This document shows, in pieces, positions 55,221 through 64,000 of a stretch of 64,000 bases of DNA. The stretch is from assembly GCA_949592205.1 (NCBI GenBank), contig CATIUR010000018.1, positions 157,501 through 221,500 of the forward strand, given 5' to 3'. This DNA is from Helichrysum umbraculigerum. Lineage: Eukaryota > Streptophyta > Magnoliopsida > Asterales > Asteraceae. The number at the start of each line of letters is the position of its first letter. The first letter of the stretch is position 1. The notes below the pieces were generated by a model. That model worked only from the letters and a program-made list of their open reading frames with translations, was not told the DNA's origin and did no database searches. The position numbers and the translations under genes are program-made.

Positions 55221-55727
55221 TTAATGTAGATTAATCTGTTCCATCAGCGCGACAAGGCGGTCCACGGTTTCTGCCAGCCTGTTGGTTTGCCTGGCATTGT
55301 CTTCAACTAAGGCCAGTCGTTGTGCTAGTACACGAGAGTGATCCTCAGTCTCCTGTGAACGTTGTTCACATTCCTCTAGTCGGTTTCTTACAAGTTCATC
55401 CGCACCTAATTCGGCGGTCATTGAGTCCTGAATTATGCTTACAGAGAGGTTGGTATCCTCTTGTTCTCGCTGGAGTTGGGATATGTGATCAAGTGCTTGG
55501 CGAAGCAGGTAGGTCATTCGGTGTTGTTCCCGTTCAAGACTTTCGAGTCTTTGCTCCTGACGGCGGAATTGGGTAGCCAATACTGGCAACGTGAGATGTG
55601 CCGAGTTCTGAGAGTTATGTACAGGATAAGGGCTGTTTCGAGGCGACCTTGTGTTCCTCCTGGCTACTCGTGGGTTCCGTGACCCATGTGAGTGAGCGTG
55701 TGACGGATTAGGTGGTGTGTTTGCCAT
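55221..55727 (-). CDS. E3 upstream ORF, coiled-coil protein (168 aa)
   Basis: Homologue of the E1 ORF at 31,115-31,600. The start at 55,727 is chosen because it aligns with the E1 start and follows a CAG acceptor-like site by two bases; an upstream in-frame ATG at 55,799 would add LTR-leader-like residues. The N-terminus is basic (NPRVARRNTRSPR), the rest is predicted coiled coil (RRQEQRLESLEREQHR, LEECEQRSQETEDHSR), and the end reads RLVALMEQINLH. The middle differs in length and sequence from E1 but stays open. Function unknown. Confidence 0.75.
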   Translation of the reverse strand: MANTPPNPSHAHSHGSRNPRVARRNTRSPRNSPYPVHNSQNSAHLTLPVLATQFRRQEQRLESLEREQHRMTYLLRQALDHISQLQREQEDTNLSVSIIQDSMTAELGADELVRNRLEECEQRSQETEDHSRVLAQRLALVEDNARQTNRLAETVDRLVALMEQINLH

Positions 55728-56032
55728 TCCTGTGGCAAAATGTAAGTAAGACGAGGCTAATATATATACATATATCATATCCAGCCTATTGTCTAGCACG
55801 TATCAAGTAATGGTCCGGTTCTCTCGTGGTCAGAGTCAACTAACGTATCCCCGTTCAACATAATCATTTCAGACCTTACATCATCTTTCCTTAATTGTAC
55901 ATAGTTGATCAGGCTATGTTAAATTAAAGTTGTATACTGTAATTTCTGAACCAGTCATGTCTAATAAGAGAATACTGCCTAACGGTCATAGTCTAGGCCC
56001 ACTAAATGCAACCTAGTTCACTATAACCTTAG

Positions 56033-56044
56033 GCTCTGATACCA
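56033..56044 (-). other. E3 primer binding site
   Basis: GCTCTGATACCA on the plus strand, complement of the initiator tRNA-Met priming site. Confidence 0.9.
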
Positions 56045-56047
56045 ATC

Positions 56048-58483
56048 TGTAACACCCCCGAAATTCACTGTTTTGCGGAAGCATAGTTTGGGGTGTTACT
56101 AATCAAATATCACAGCACAAAGATAAAGTAAACGACATCTATATGCAACGTTTGTAAATTAGTTACATTCCATAGATATATTGTTTGAAAACTTAGTGTT
56201 TTCGTATACAAAAATGTAGTTTCCCTAGAGTCCGCGCGTGTAGCGGGAGATTCTATTACATAATCGTAATATACAAAAGATAATGTTAAGAATCTCCGTT
56301 AATGCAGTTGTGTTGAAATCATGCGACTCTAGCTAAAATCCTGGAGTAATCCTACTCCATCCGGGTACCTGAGAAAACATGCTAAAAAGTGTCAACCAAA
56401 AGGTTGGTAGGTTTGTAAGTAATATCAGCTTTGAACACGAGCTTTCATCAGTAATGCCCTCAGGCGTAATATCAGTAATTGCAATCCAGCAATCGTAAAA
56501 CCAGTATTCGCAATCCAGCAAATGTAAATAAGTAAGTTTATACCGTTGCCATGAGGCTCATAATCGAAGCTTAACCCGTAAGTAATAAGTTTGCTCCCGT
56601 GACATGCTCGTAATTGAGCAAGCATCAGTAACGAATAAGTAGTCACCCGTTTATACGTGTAAATCAGTACGTGGCAGCGCTACTGCCCCGGGCGGGGAGG
56701 GTCATTTCCCTAATGGATCCATTAACTAGTGTTCGCGCTTAAGTCCATAACTAACGATATATGATGGAGAGACTTCTGTTTGTAAGTAAACTCATGCAAT
56801 TTCGTTTGGTATAGTAAACAGTTCTAGTACTTGTGTTCAAAGAAAATCAGTTGCATGTTTCTCCCCCAATAAGATAAAACAGTAAAAGTGGGGCCGTAAG
56901 ACTCACCTGAGTCTGGTAATAAGCCGTAGCAAATAGCAAGTAGTAAATATAGCAAGTAGGTTCTCCGAACCCGTAACCTTCAAATGCCTATTCATATGAA
57001 GTTATGTAAGTATACGTCTCACGAGACATTTCGTTTAGTTGTACACAACTAGTATAGCCAATGTTTGTCCGTATGTTTGTAATTGTTCGTTTGTTGAAAA
57101 ACATGTTTGGGCCCGTTGGTGACGGTTTGTAGCAAAATTTCTAAAATGTTGACTTTGCTACAGTAAATGTGCTACAGTGAATTGCTACAGTAAAATTGGA
57201 CTTTTTGCTACAGTAACTTTGACTTTTCTATAGTGAAAATCCTTTAAAATTTCCAAGTTTTCTGTTTTCTGCGACATAAGCTGCGACACAAGGATTTGTA
57301 TGCGACACAAGGGTTGTGTCGCATGAAGGATGCGACACAAGAGCTCTGTGACACAGTGGTTGTGTCGCAAAAAGCTTGCGATGCTAATTCAATAGCGACA
57401 GAACGGTTGTGTCGTATAAAATACGACATAGTATTGCGACATAGAGTGCGACACAATATTGTGTCGCAAAGGTTACGACACTAAGGGTTGATACGACACA
57501 AGGTGCGACAGCGACACTAATGGGTTTATGCGACATAGGGTGCGACACAAGGCTTGTGTCGCACGTATGAACACCAGCCCAGAAACTTTCGGGTTTCAAG
57601 AATTTCCGACCAAAAACGCTAATCTAACCCATTTTTGAGCTATAAAATCGTGTATTCTTCATGTATTAGGTTATAACTATGTTGTGTACACATCAAAACA
57701 TCAAAACATTACACCAAATTGAATAGATCTAAGATTTTTGAAATTTCTTACTTTTGCAAATCGAGCTAAATGGAGGATGAAATGATGAAAACGATCTTGA
57801 TATTCTTGCTCCACTAGTGATGGTGATTCCGAATATGTAAATTTCGTATGTCGGTTTGTATTCCGAAAATTTGGTGTAAATTGGAGTTGAGAGAGTTTAT
57901 GAGGTGTGTGTGTTTTTGGAGAAATGAAAATGAAAGAAAATGAGTTGGGTGGGGGTTGGGGTTGGCTGATCCAAGGGGCAAGGGAGGGGAAAGTGCTCCC
58001 TAAAACTCAGTGTTTACTCCGTGTCCTAATCGTTAAATACTTTGTTTTTAGTATTTTTAACCAAACCGTTATATTTTAGAATGTAACTAGAGTATTTAAA
58101 TAAAATGTCTTGAAATTAATAATAAAAACATTTGTCGCAATATTTAAATTATTAAGTCGCGTTTATTACGTTTTGTTGCGTTAGTTAAAATGTCGTCGCG
58201 ATAATATATAAATAATGCTCGTTCGGTTTCGTATTTTATATAACAAAATACATTCTCATTATTTAAGTAAATTTCTGTCACCAACGTCCAAGTAAACTGG
58301 GTCGGACTCCGTCCGGTCAATTCGCACGATTTATCCAAATCGCGTAAGTACACACACATATATATAAATCACCTTATATATATATATACAAATAGAGCCT
58401 GTAATTAGTCCTATTACATACTAATTACCACTAGTTACAAACAATTAGGTATAATTAATTATCCTAATTATGCAGGTGTTACA
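56048..58483 (-). repeat. E3 5' LTR
   Basis: 2,436 bp. On the plus strand it starts TGTAACACCCCC and ends GGTGTTACA. Compared with the 3' LTR it carries an extra stretch of about 43 bases near 57,195 (GCTACAGTAACTTTGACTTT) and scattered substitutions, so E3 is older than E1. Confidence 0.9.
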
Positions 58484-58664
58484 ATATTTGTTTTACTCTG
58501 GGCCAATGTGGTGATTTTGGGGTTTTTTTTGTAGCGGATTATAGGAAATTCATTCAAAGTAAACATAAACTTTGTTTGATTCAATTGTATATGTAGTCTA
58601 AAATGAATGTTGTTATTGGGTATATTGTGTTGCAGAATCATGAAAATAAATACTTATATTTATG

Positions 58665-58995
58665 TTTATGATTCTGAATTTGAGTTTTATAATGGTTATT
58701 CGTTTAATTTTGTTGTTGAAAATACCTGAATCACATTGTAAAATTACAGAATCAGTGTGGTAATCTGCTGAATCATTGTTAAGAAATATCTGAATCAAAG
58801 TGTAACCAATGCTTAATCATAGCATATTTAATGGTGAATCATAGCATATTTAGTATGTGAATCAATATATGATGCATCTGAATCATAGTTATAACGTTTT
58901 TTAAGTATATGAATCATAGTATAATTGGTTTTTGTGAACCATAGTTGGTCGAAGGTTTTTTATGAATAAACTGAATCATAGTTTTACGAAAAGGG
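58665..58995. repeat. Dispersed TGAATCAT repeats in M2
   Basis: About a dozen TGAATCA or close variants (often TGAATCATAG) at irregular spacing of 20-40 bases. One more (CTGAATCACGG) lies in the left part of M2 near 28,018. Confidence 0.7.
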
Positions 58996-59229
58996 TTATG
59001 ATTATGTTTTTTTGTTACCACATATCTTTTATGCAAGTAGCAGGCTAGCTAAAGGTGAGAAAATTAAAATGATCCAATCGTTAATCCTCGGGTGGACAAC
59101 AGAAGATTTAAAAGCAACGAAAAGCATACGAGGAGAAGAAGAAAGGTTTTGGCAAAGTTAAACTTGTTGATGGATTAAAGGATACGAGGAGAAAAGGAAA
59201 TGTTTAGGTAACTCTTGTATCGTCAAATG

Positions 59230-59340
59230 TCATTCCAATCGCGGGTTGATGTCATCGGGAACATCGGGCAACCAAGAGGGTACGCCTTCCAGAGAAACAT
59301 GCATAACACCATCTGAATCATACCCTATGTTGAATACGTC
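59230..59340 (-). pseudogene. C-terminal-exon-like fragment in M2
   Basis: On the minus strand a possible acceptor (CTTTTAG) is followed by 36 codons and TGA. The residues (NIGYDSDGVMHVSLEG, then PSWLPDVPDDINPRLE) look protein-like and not AT-driven. I do not recognise the protein; a captured gene fragment is an inference. Confidence 0.3.
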
Positions 59341-60095
59341 TCTAAAAGTTCTATCACATATTCATCGTTCGCCATATCGATTCACCATATTGTTCTATTC
59401 TGTATATGCCTTTTAAATATAATATACAATGAAGCAGTGGTTTCAAAAGTTCAATGCGTTCTTCACGTTACGTATGAATTGATTCCAGAAATGAGTTCTT
59501 CACGTTTCAAAAATCGTTCAAGGCGTTGATTGAAATGTAGTATGAATCGCTCCTAGGAATAGTTGCAGATGTTGTTGATTGTATTAAAATATGCAATGCA
59601 ATTAAGTATAAATCGATACAATATAGTCTGTAAAAATCGTGCAGATCCCCTCAATATGACATTCCATCAATTAAGATTAATGTGTGCTGATCCTTCAAAT
59701 ATAAATCAAATATAAATCGCCTAGCACTAAGCAACGTGAAGCATTATAAAAATGAGAATGATATGTGTATATCTTTGTTGTTTAATTTTCTAAAATATTG
59801 TTGTTTAATCTTGAAAACCTGCGTGCACTTGTTTACAAAAAAAAAAGGGTCAGTGAAATAATTAATGAATGTTGGATGATTGCTTTTGATATGTAAAATA
59901 TTATTGTTGTTTTATCTCCTATTTTAGTGGAGAACAAAACCGTCTACATCATTGGGATACAATAATAAATGGTAATTAATTTAATTTAATATTGAAATTA
60001 CAAAAGACTAATATACCCTTTGACCTTAAATTAAAATGATTGGTCATGATTCCTTCTCCCTCTTCTCCACAAAATATTTCTTCTTTCTAGATCCT

Positions 60096-60100
<5 letters not shown>

Positions 60101-60163
<63 letters not shown>
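60101..60163. repeat. (TA)n microsatellite, right flank of M2
   Basis: About 31 TA units next to the right end of M2. Confidence 0.95.
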
Positions 60164-60165
<2 letters not shown>

Positions 60166-60288
60166 CACGTCTCTTTTTTATTCACAACAATATCCTTGCA
60201 AACACTCTCACCATCACTAGAAACAAAACCAAGAAACGTTTTTATATTTCTTTTTCAAGCAAGGCAAGCTTAGACACAAACAAAATTA

Positions 60289-60520
60289 GGGTGTGTTTGG
60301 CACCGGGCTTCTGAGATTTTTTAGGGGTTTTAGCTTCTACTTTTAATAAACCACAACCCATAAGCTTTTTTAGCAACACAATAAAAAATGGGCTTCTTGA
60401 AAAAATAAGTCACTAGAAGCCCTTAAACAAGAAGCTTTTTGAAGTAGCTTTTGAATGGAAGCCTAAACCCCAGCTCAAACCACAAACTCTAGCTCTAGCC
60501 TATTGTGACCAAACACACCT
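60289..60520. mobile_element. Tourist-type (PIF/Harbinger) MITE
   Basis: Starts GGGTGTGTTTGG and ends CCAAACACACCT, flanked by TTA at 60,286-60,288 and 60,521-60,523. Inner sequence has AAGCTTTTT-type arms. 232 bp, noncoding. Confidence 0.8.
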
Positions 60521-60594
60521 TTACTATAGTATATATATACACATCATATATCTATAAACATCCTTCTTTTGAGGCTTGAACCTGCAACATAGTT

Positions 60595-60686
60595 GTTGGT
60601 GGGTTACTCATATGACGTTAATCTAAGAGTCCTTTGATATGTTGGTTGGTTACTCGTACGACGTGAATCTAAGAGTCCTTTGATAA
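60595..60686. repeat. 46-bp tandem duplication
   Basis: Two units, at 60,595 and 60,641, share GGTTACTC and ATCTAAGAGTCCTTTGATA with a few substitutions. Confidence 0.8.
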
Positions 60687-60689
60687 ATG

Positions 60690-61713
60690 AAACCAAAAGT
60701 TAAAGCTATACCAAGTGAACATAGCTCAAGTGATATTGTCACCGAAAACGTCCAGACTTTATATGAACTAATTTATTTGGTTCCTGGCCTCACAAATTAT
60801 TTAAGGGAAAGAAGGCTAACTTTTTTTTTCTTTCTAAATTAGTTATAATCGTAATGATTGAAAAATATAATTCAACTAATTTTTACGCATCAGATACTTG
60901 AAAAAATAGTTAATAATAATAATTAACCCTTAGAATTATGGGAAAAGAAACCAGTTTTAAATCATAAGCCCAAAGATTACTGTACTACTATGAAAGAAAC
61001 TAAAATCCACAATGATTTAGAGTCACTTGACATCATCATATTTCATTTCATATTTGCAACAAAGTACTGTAGTATTTTATTGACTCTATAACTTTATAAA
61101 AAGTGCATTTTGCTACATAAAAATATTGTTATAAAAGGTAGCAGTTAAGAAATAAAAATAAATAAAAAAATCTGAAAAAGGGGCATTGTAGTAATGAAAA
61201 AAATGCTATGTTTATAAATTGTAGACCTAAAACTAACCTAAAAATTGAATCGGTGTAAATGAGTAGATGATTAGTGAAGAAAAATGCAGAGTAACTGAGT
61301 AAGTTCATATTTAGCCTTAATTAACTTTTAAGCATAGTTTGCGTTACTCTAATTAAAATCATATTTATTTACGATATCGTACGTGTAGCATTAGTTAACT
61401 TTTTTTTATATGCACGTGGATTGTAAAAATGTGTAACTTCTAGTTTAGATTTAAATAAATGCATTAAATAGATACGACTTGTTTAGAGTAGTCGTACTCC
61501 AACCCTTGTGGCATGGGTGCGTTGTGAGGCTCACGACGATAAGTCATGAGCACAAATGTCTAACTACACACGAATTGGAGGTATTATTTTATTTTATTCT
61601 TAATTTTATCTTAACAATATATAAGAAGGATTTGCATTTTTATTTCATGTCTTAAAAGTGAAATTCAACGAATTTTGAACCAGATATATTTTTCTTTTAT
61701 GTGTTTCGTATAG

Positions 61714-61754
<41 letters not shown>

Positions 61755-62474
61755 TTTTTTAAATTTACGTACAGTTATATATTTAGCTACTAATATTCAA
61801 ATTACTTATCAACCACACATTTTGCTAACTATGTAAACTTATATGCTATCAATGAATAGTATACGATTAGCTATAACAACGATGTTTTTAGATTAAGGAA
61901 GAGTATACAAAAATACCATAACTATCAAAGAAAATGTGATTAATTTTACTTTTGTTGTAACACACACCAGTATTCCCTCAATCGTTTTATCAACGACTGC
62001 ATTACTAAATAATACATATTTTTTGGACGTGTTTAATAAAGGTCGAAGTAACCTAGTATATAAATGGTATCAAATTATGGTTTACGTTTTTTTGCCATTT
62101 TATACTATCTTCTTATTCACCTCATTATATATTTTATATTATATGGTTTATAAGAAGAGCTTCTTTATATTTAAACTATTATTTATTGTATATACGTAAT
62201 AATAATCTTAGGTTAAACATTAATTATAGTCATTTTTAGTGTATTAAAAAGTTAATTTATTCAAATTCAAACTAGTTATAACAAAATGGTGGATAAAGTT
62301 GCAGTCACACATATTGCCATTATTCCCCAAAGTGTGTTCGTTGGAGAGGTGCAAATTTGGTTAATATTTTGCAACTATAATTTCATGCAAATTGGCCAAC
62401 CCAACTACCGCTCTCTTCAACCTTTTTTTTATTTTTTCATATTTTTTCAACAAATATCGATGATTTTCTGTGAT
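60690..62474. other. AT-rich intergenic region, no gene seen
   Basis: Contains a CT microsatellite at 61,714-61,749. The 87-codon open stretch at 61,936-62,199 is AT-rich with hydrophobic low-complexity translation and is not called. Confidence 0.5.
61714..61749. repeat. (CT)n microsatellite
   Basis: About 17 CT units. Confidence 0.9.
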
Positions 62475-62678
62475 AGCTGCATTTTGAGGGGAAGAAATGA
62501 CAGACGAACTCAACCTTTGATGTCTATGATCAACGGTTCAGATTCTCTGCATTTTAACAATACTGTATTTTACATAAAATGTAGCGTGATGTATAATACA
62601 GTGTTTACAATCTGGACCGTCAACCACAAAAATCAACGGGTGAAATCGCATGCCCATCATTTTCCTCATAATGCAGCT
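62475..62678. mobile_element. Foldback MITE
   Basis: AGCTGCATTTTGAGGGGAAG at the left pairs with TTTCCTCATAATGCAGCT at the right, and inner parts also pair (CAACGGTTCAGATT against AATCTGGACCGTCAA). About 204 bp. The 136-codon open stretch at 62,286-62,696 spans it and is not a gene. Confidence 0.65.
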
Positions 62679-63342
62679 GCCTTCATCATCCAATAATAAC
62701 AAATATTTACTAAATGCAAGTAGATAATGTTAAAAATAGTTTATGGTAAATTTACCAATGCAAGTAAATAATTGTCAAAATAGTTTAGGTAATTTTATCA
62801 GTTCACTAAATAATGGCAACTTATTTCGTTAAAAAAGGTTTAATTTGCTCCTGAGTTTTTAGAGGTTATGTGCAAAATTTTATAATGAGACCTTGAAATT
62901 ACTATGAAATAACTACAAATTTAAATACTTATTCATTTATGACACCAAAAGAACAAGATATCTACTCCAATATTTTTTTATTTTATTTTTGCTTTCTAGT
63001 AAAAGAGGATACTATAATGAAAACATGAATTTCTATAGTTTACACTAGATGACCTTTCATTCTGATTATATTATATTTAATTCGTAAAAAGCTTTTCTTT
63101 GATAGAGTAAAAACTCTTTTATACGAGATTTATAAGAAAAGCTCTTTTTTCTTAAGGTTGGGCTAAATGTACGGTGATGCTATGATTAAGATCGGGATCC
63201 TAAATATATTCGTTGTTTTTAAGATCGTACACAAGATCATGATTGTTTTCGTTAATCAAAGTCGTAAGATTTTAGAAACATTTTAGATAAAGGGATTAGT
63301 GTCTGGTAATGCATCCAATTTGTATCCGATGTTTATTGTGTG
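62679..63342. other. AT-rich intergenic region, no gene seen
   Basis: Contains a duplicated phrase (ATGCAAGTARATAATNGTNAAAATAGTTTA at about 62,715 and 62,758). Nothing else recognised. Confidence 0.5.
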
Positions 63343-64000
63343 TGTAACGCCCCTAAAATACGTAAGTTTTAATAATTTAATATACGTTTGTATTTTAGTT
63401 TTATATGTATTTAATATGTAAATGTATAAAATAACTAAGATGTTAAATATGGGTTAGTAAGACTAACCAAATAAAAGAAAGTAAGTTAGAGGGACCAAAG
63501 TTGTAAATGAGCAAACTAGAGGGGAGTAAAATGAAAATAGTCAATTTAAAATCCCCTGCAGTATTCTAATTAGTTCCAGAGAGAATTTCAGTACGTATGT
63601 GTGTGTTTATGTCGTGAAAACAAGAACAAAAGCAAGAAATCGAAATTAAGGAAGAAATTGGGTGAGCTAGGGTTTAAAATCTTCAATTAAGCATCTCTAA
63701 GGTATGTGTGATCTTTATCCTAGCTCAATTCAAGTTACGGTTCAAGTTTTTATAAACCCTAGATATGAGAAAGATTATACATGTTAGTTAATTAACTTAA
63801 TTAGTGTTCCATATATGTTTTTAAGTTATGTGGTATGTTTAATTGATGTTAGTTTGCTAAAGAGTTTATGTTCATATGCGATTGGGTTTTGATAGCTTAA
63901 GTGTATATGAGAAATTATGAATTAAGATTTAATTGATGATGATTATGGTTAGTTAAATGATGAATACCCAATTACGTATGATTATAAAGCCTAATAATGG
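63343..64000 (+). mobile_element. Possible start of another LTR, continuing past the window
   Basis: TGTAACGCCCCTAAAATACG resembles the start of plant gypsy-type LTRs. Downstream lie GAGGGACCAAAGTTGTAAAT and a leader-like stretch with TAGGGTTT and a donor-like AAG|GTATGT at 63,701, a layout seen in LTR leaders. The other end is outside the window, so this is provisional. Confidence 0.4.

Larger units (their letters stand above)
28192..58483 (-). mobile_element. Ty3/gypsy chromovirus-type LTR retrotransposon E3, containing E1 and E2
   Basis: Flanked by ATATT at 28,187-28,191 and 58,484-58,488. Its 5' LTR is 56,048-58,483. Its 3' LTR is in three pieces, 28,192-28,481, 38,651-39,313 and 49,058-50,498, which join to a sequence collinear with the 5' LTR. 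Order on the minus strand: 5' LTR, primer binding site, coiled-coil ORF, gag-pol, purine tract, 3' LTR. The chromodomain-like C-terminus and motif order suggest the Tekay/Del side of the chromoviruses; this lineage call is tentative. Confidence 0.9.
58489..60034. other. Right part of M2
   Basis: Continues M2 after E3. Holds a TGAATCA-rich stretch (58,665-58,995), a short open frame at 59,230-59,340 on the minus strand and AT-rich sequence. No intact gene seen. Confidence 0.5.
27664..60100. mobile_element. TA-microsatellite-flanked inverted-repeat element M2, split by the retrotransposon nest
   Basis: The left end (27,664 on: GGATTGGGATCAAGGGAGAA, then GTGGAGAA and AATCTTGACCA) pairs with the right end (60,035-60,100: TGGTCATGATTC, TTCTCCAC, TAGATCCTC). 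Each end abuts a (TA)n run (27,593-27,662 and 60,101-60,163). Without E3 and its contents the element is about 2.1 kb (27,664-28,191 joined to 58,489-60,100). It may have captured gene pieces: an exon-like ATG at 28,070 and a C-terminal-like ORF at 59,230-59,340. The superfamily is unproven; Mutator-like is one option. Confidence 0.6.

Noticed and set aside
60540..60760. tRNA gene or SINE near CTTGAACCTGCAAC and ATAGCTCAAGTGATA
   Set aside because: Box-like words are present but spacing is wrong and there is no A tail or target duplication.
62286..62696. 136-codon open frame
   Set aside because: It spans a foldback MITE, is low in complexity and shows no domain.

Overview
The window is nuclear DNA from a flowering plant. 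The genes have many short exons separated by AT-rich introns, and they are embedded in layered transposons. The style of the Ty3/gypsy gag-pol proteins recalls those common in Asteraceae; that family placement is an inference and was not tested.

Left third (1-23,400) is gene-bearing. Position 851-5038 holds the 3' part of an AAE19-type acyl-activating enzyme: end of the adenylation domain, a carrier domain and a beta-propeller, in 13 exons. A direct tandem duplication follows (about 5,065-9,230 and 9,703-15,200). Each copy carries one F-box gene on the minus strand (6,625-7,913 and 12,342-13,645). The second copy also carries a polyadenylated retrocopy and a foldback MITE. A tRNA-like SINE, an orphan terminal exon and a tapetal-type bHLH transcription factor gene (17,532-19,560, minus) come next, then a MITE-rich intergenic stretch.

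Right two thirds (23,400-64,000) is a transposon nest. It starts with a solo LTR (called E4 here, 23,423-26,138) and a foldback element with telomere-like repeats in its loop. Two inverted-repeat elements then sit between three TA microsatellites. The second of these (M2, 27,664-60,100) was split by Ty3/gypsy element E3 (28,192-58,483, minus, target duplication ATATT). The 3' LTR of E3 was in turn split twice, by E1 (28,482-38,645, plus, target duplication CTAAA) and by E2 (39,314-49,052, minus, target duplication CCTAT). All three are near full length, with gag, protease, RT, RNase H, integrase and a chromodomain-like tail. Each polyprotein is broken: one stop in E1, two stops in E2, one frameshift in E3. 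To the right of 60,163 I see only MITEs, simple repeats and the likely start of another LTR at 63,343.

The most interesting signals belong to this LTR family. E1 and E3 carry an extra coiled-coil ORF between the primer binding site and gag, with a splice-acceptor-like CAG just before its ATG; E2 keeps only its first few codons. All four LTR types carry a strong splice donor followed by a conserved block, and an array of short hairpins at the same place whose sequence word differs between families while pairing is kept. A hairpin with a compensatory change lies at the end of U5, next to the primer binding site.
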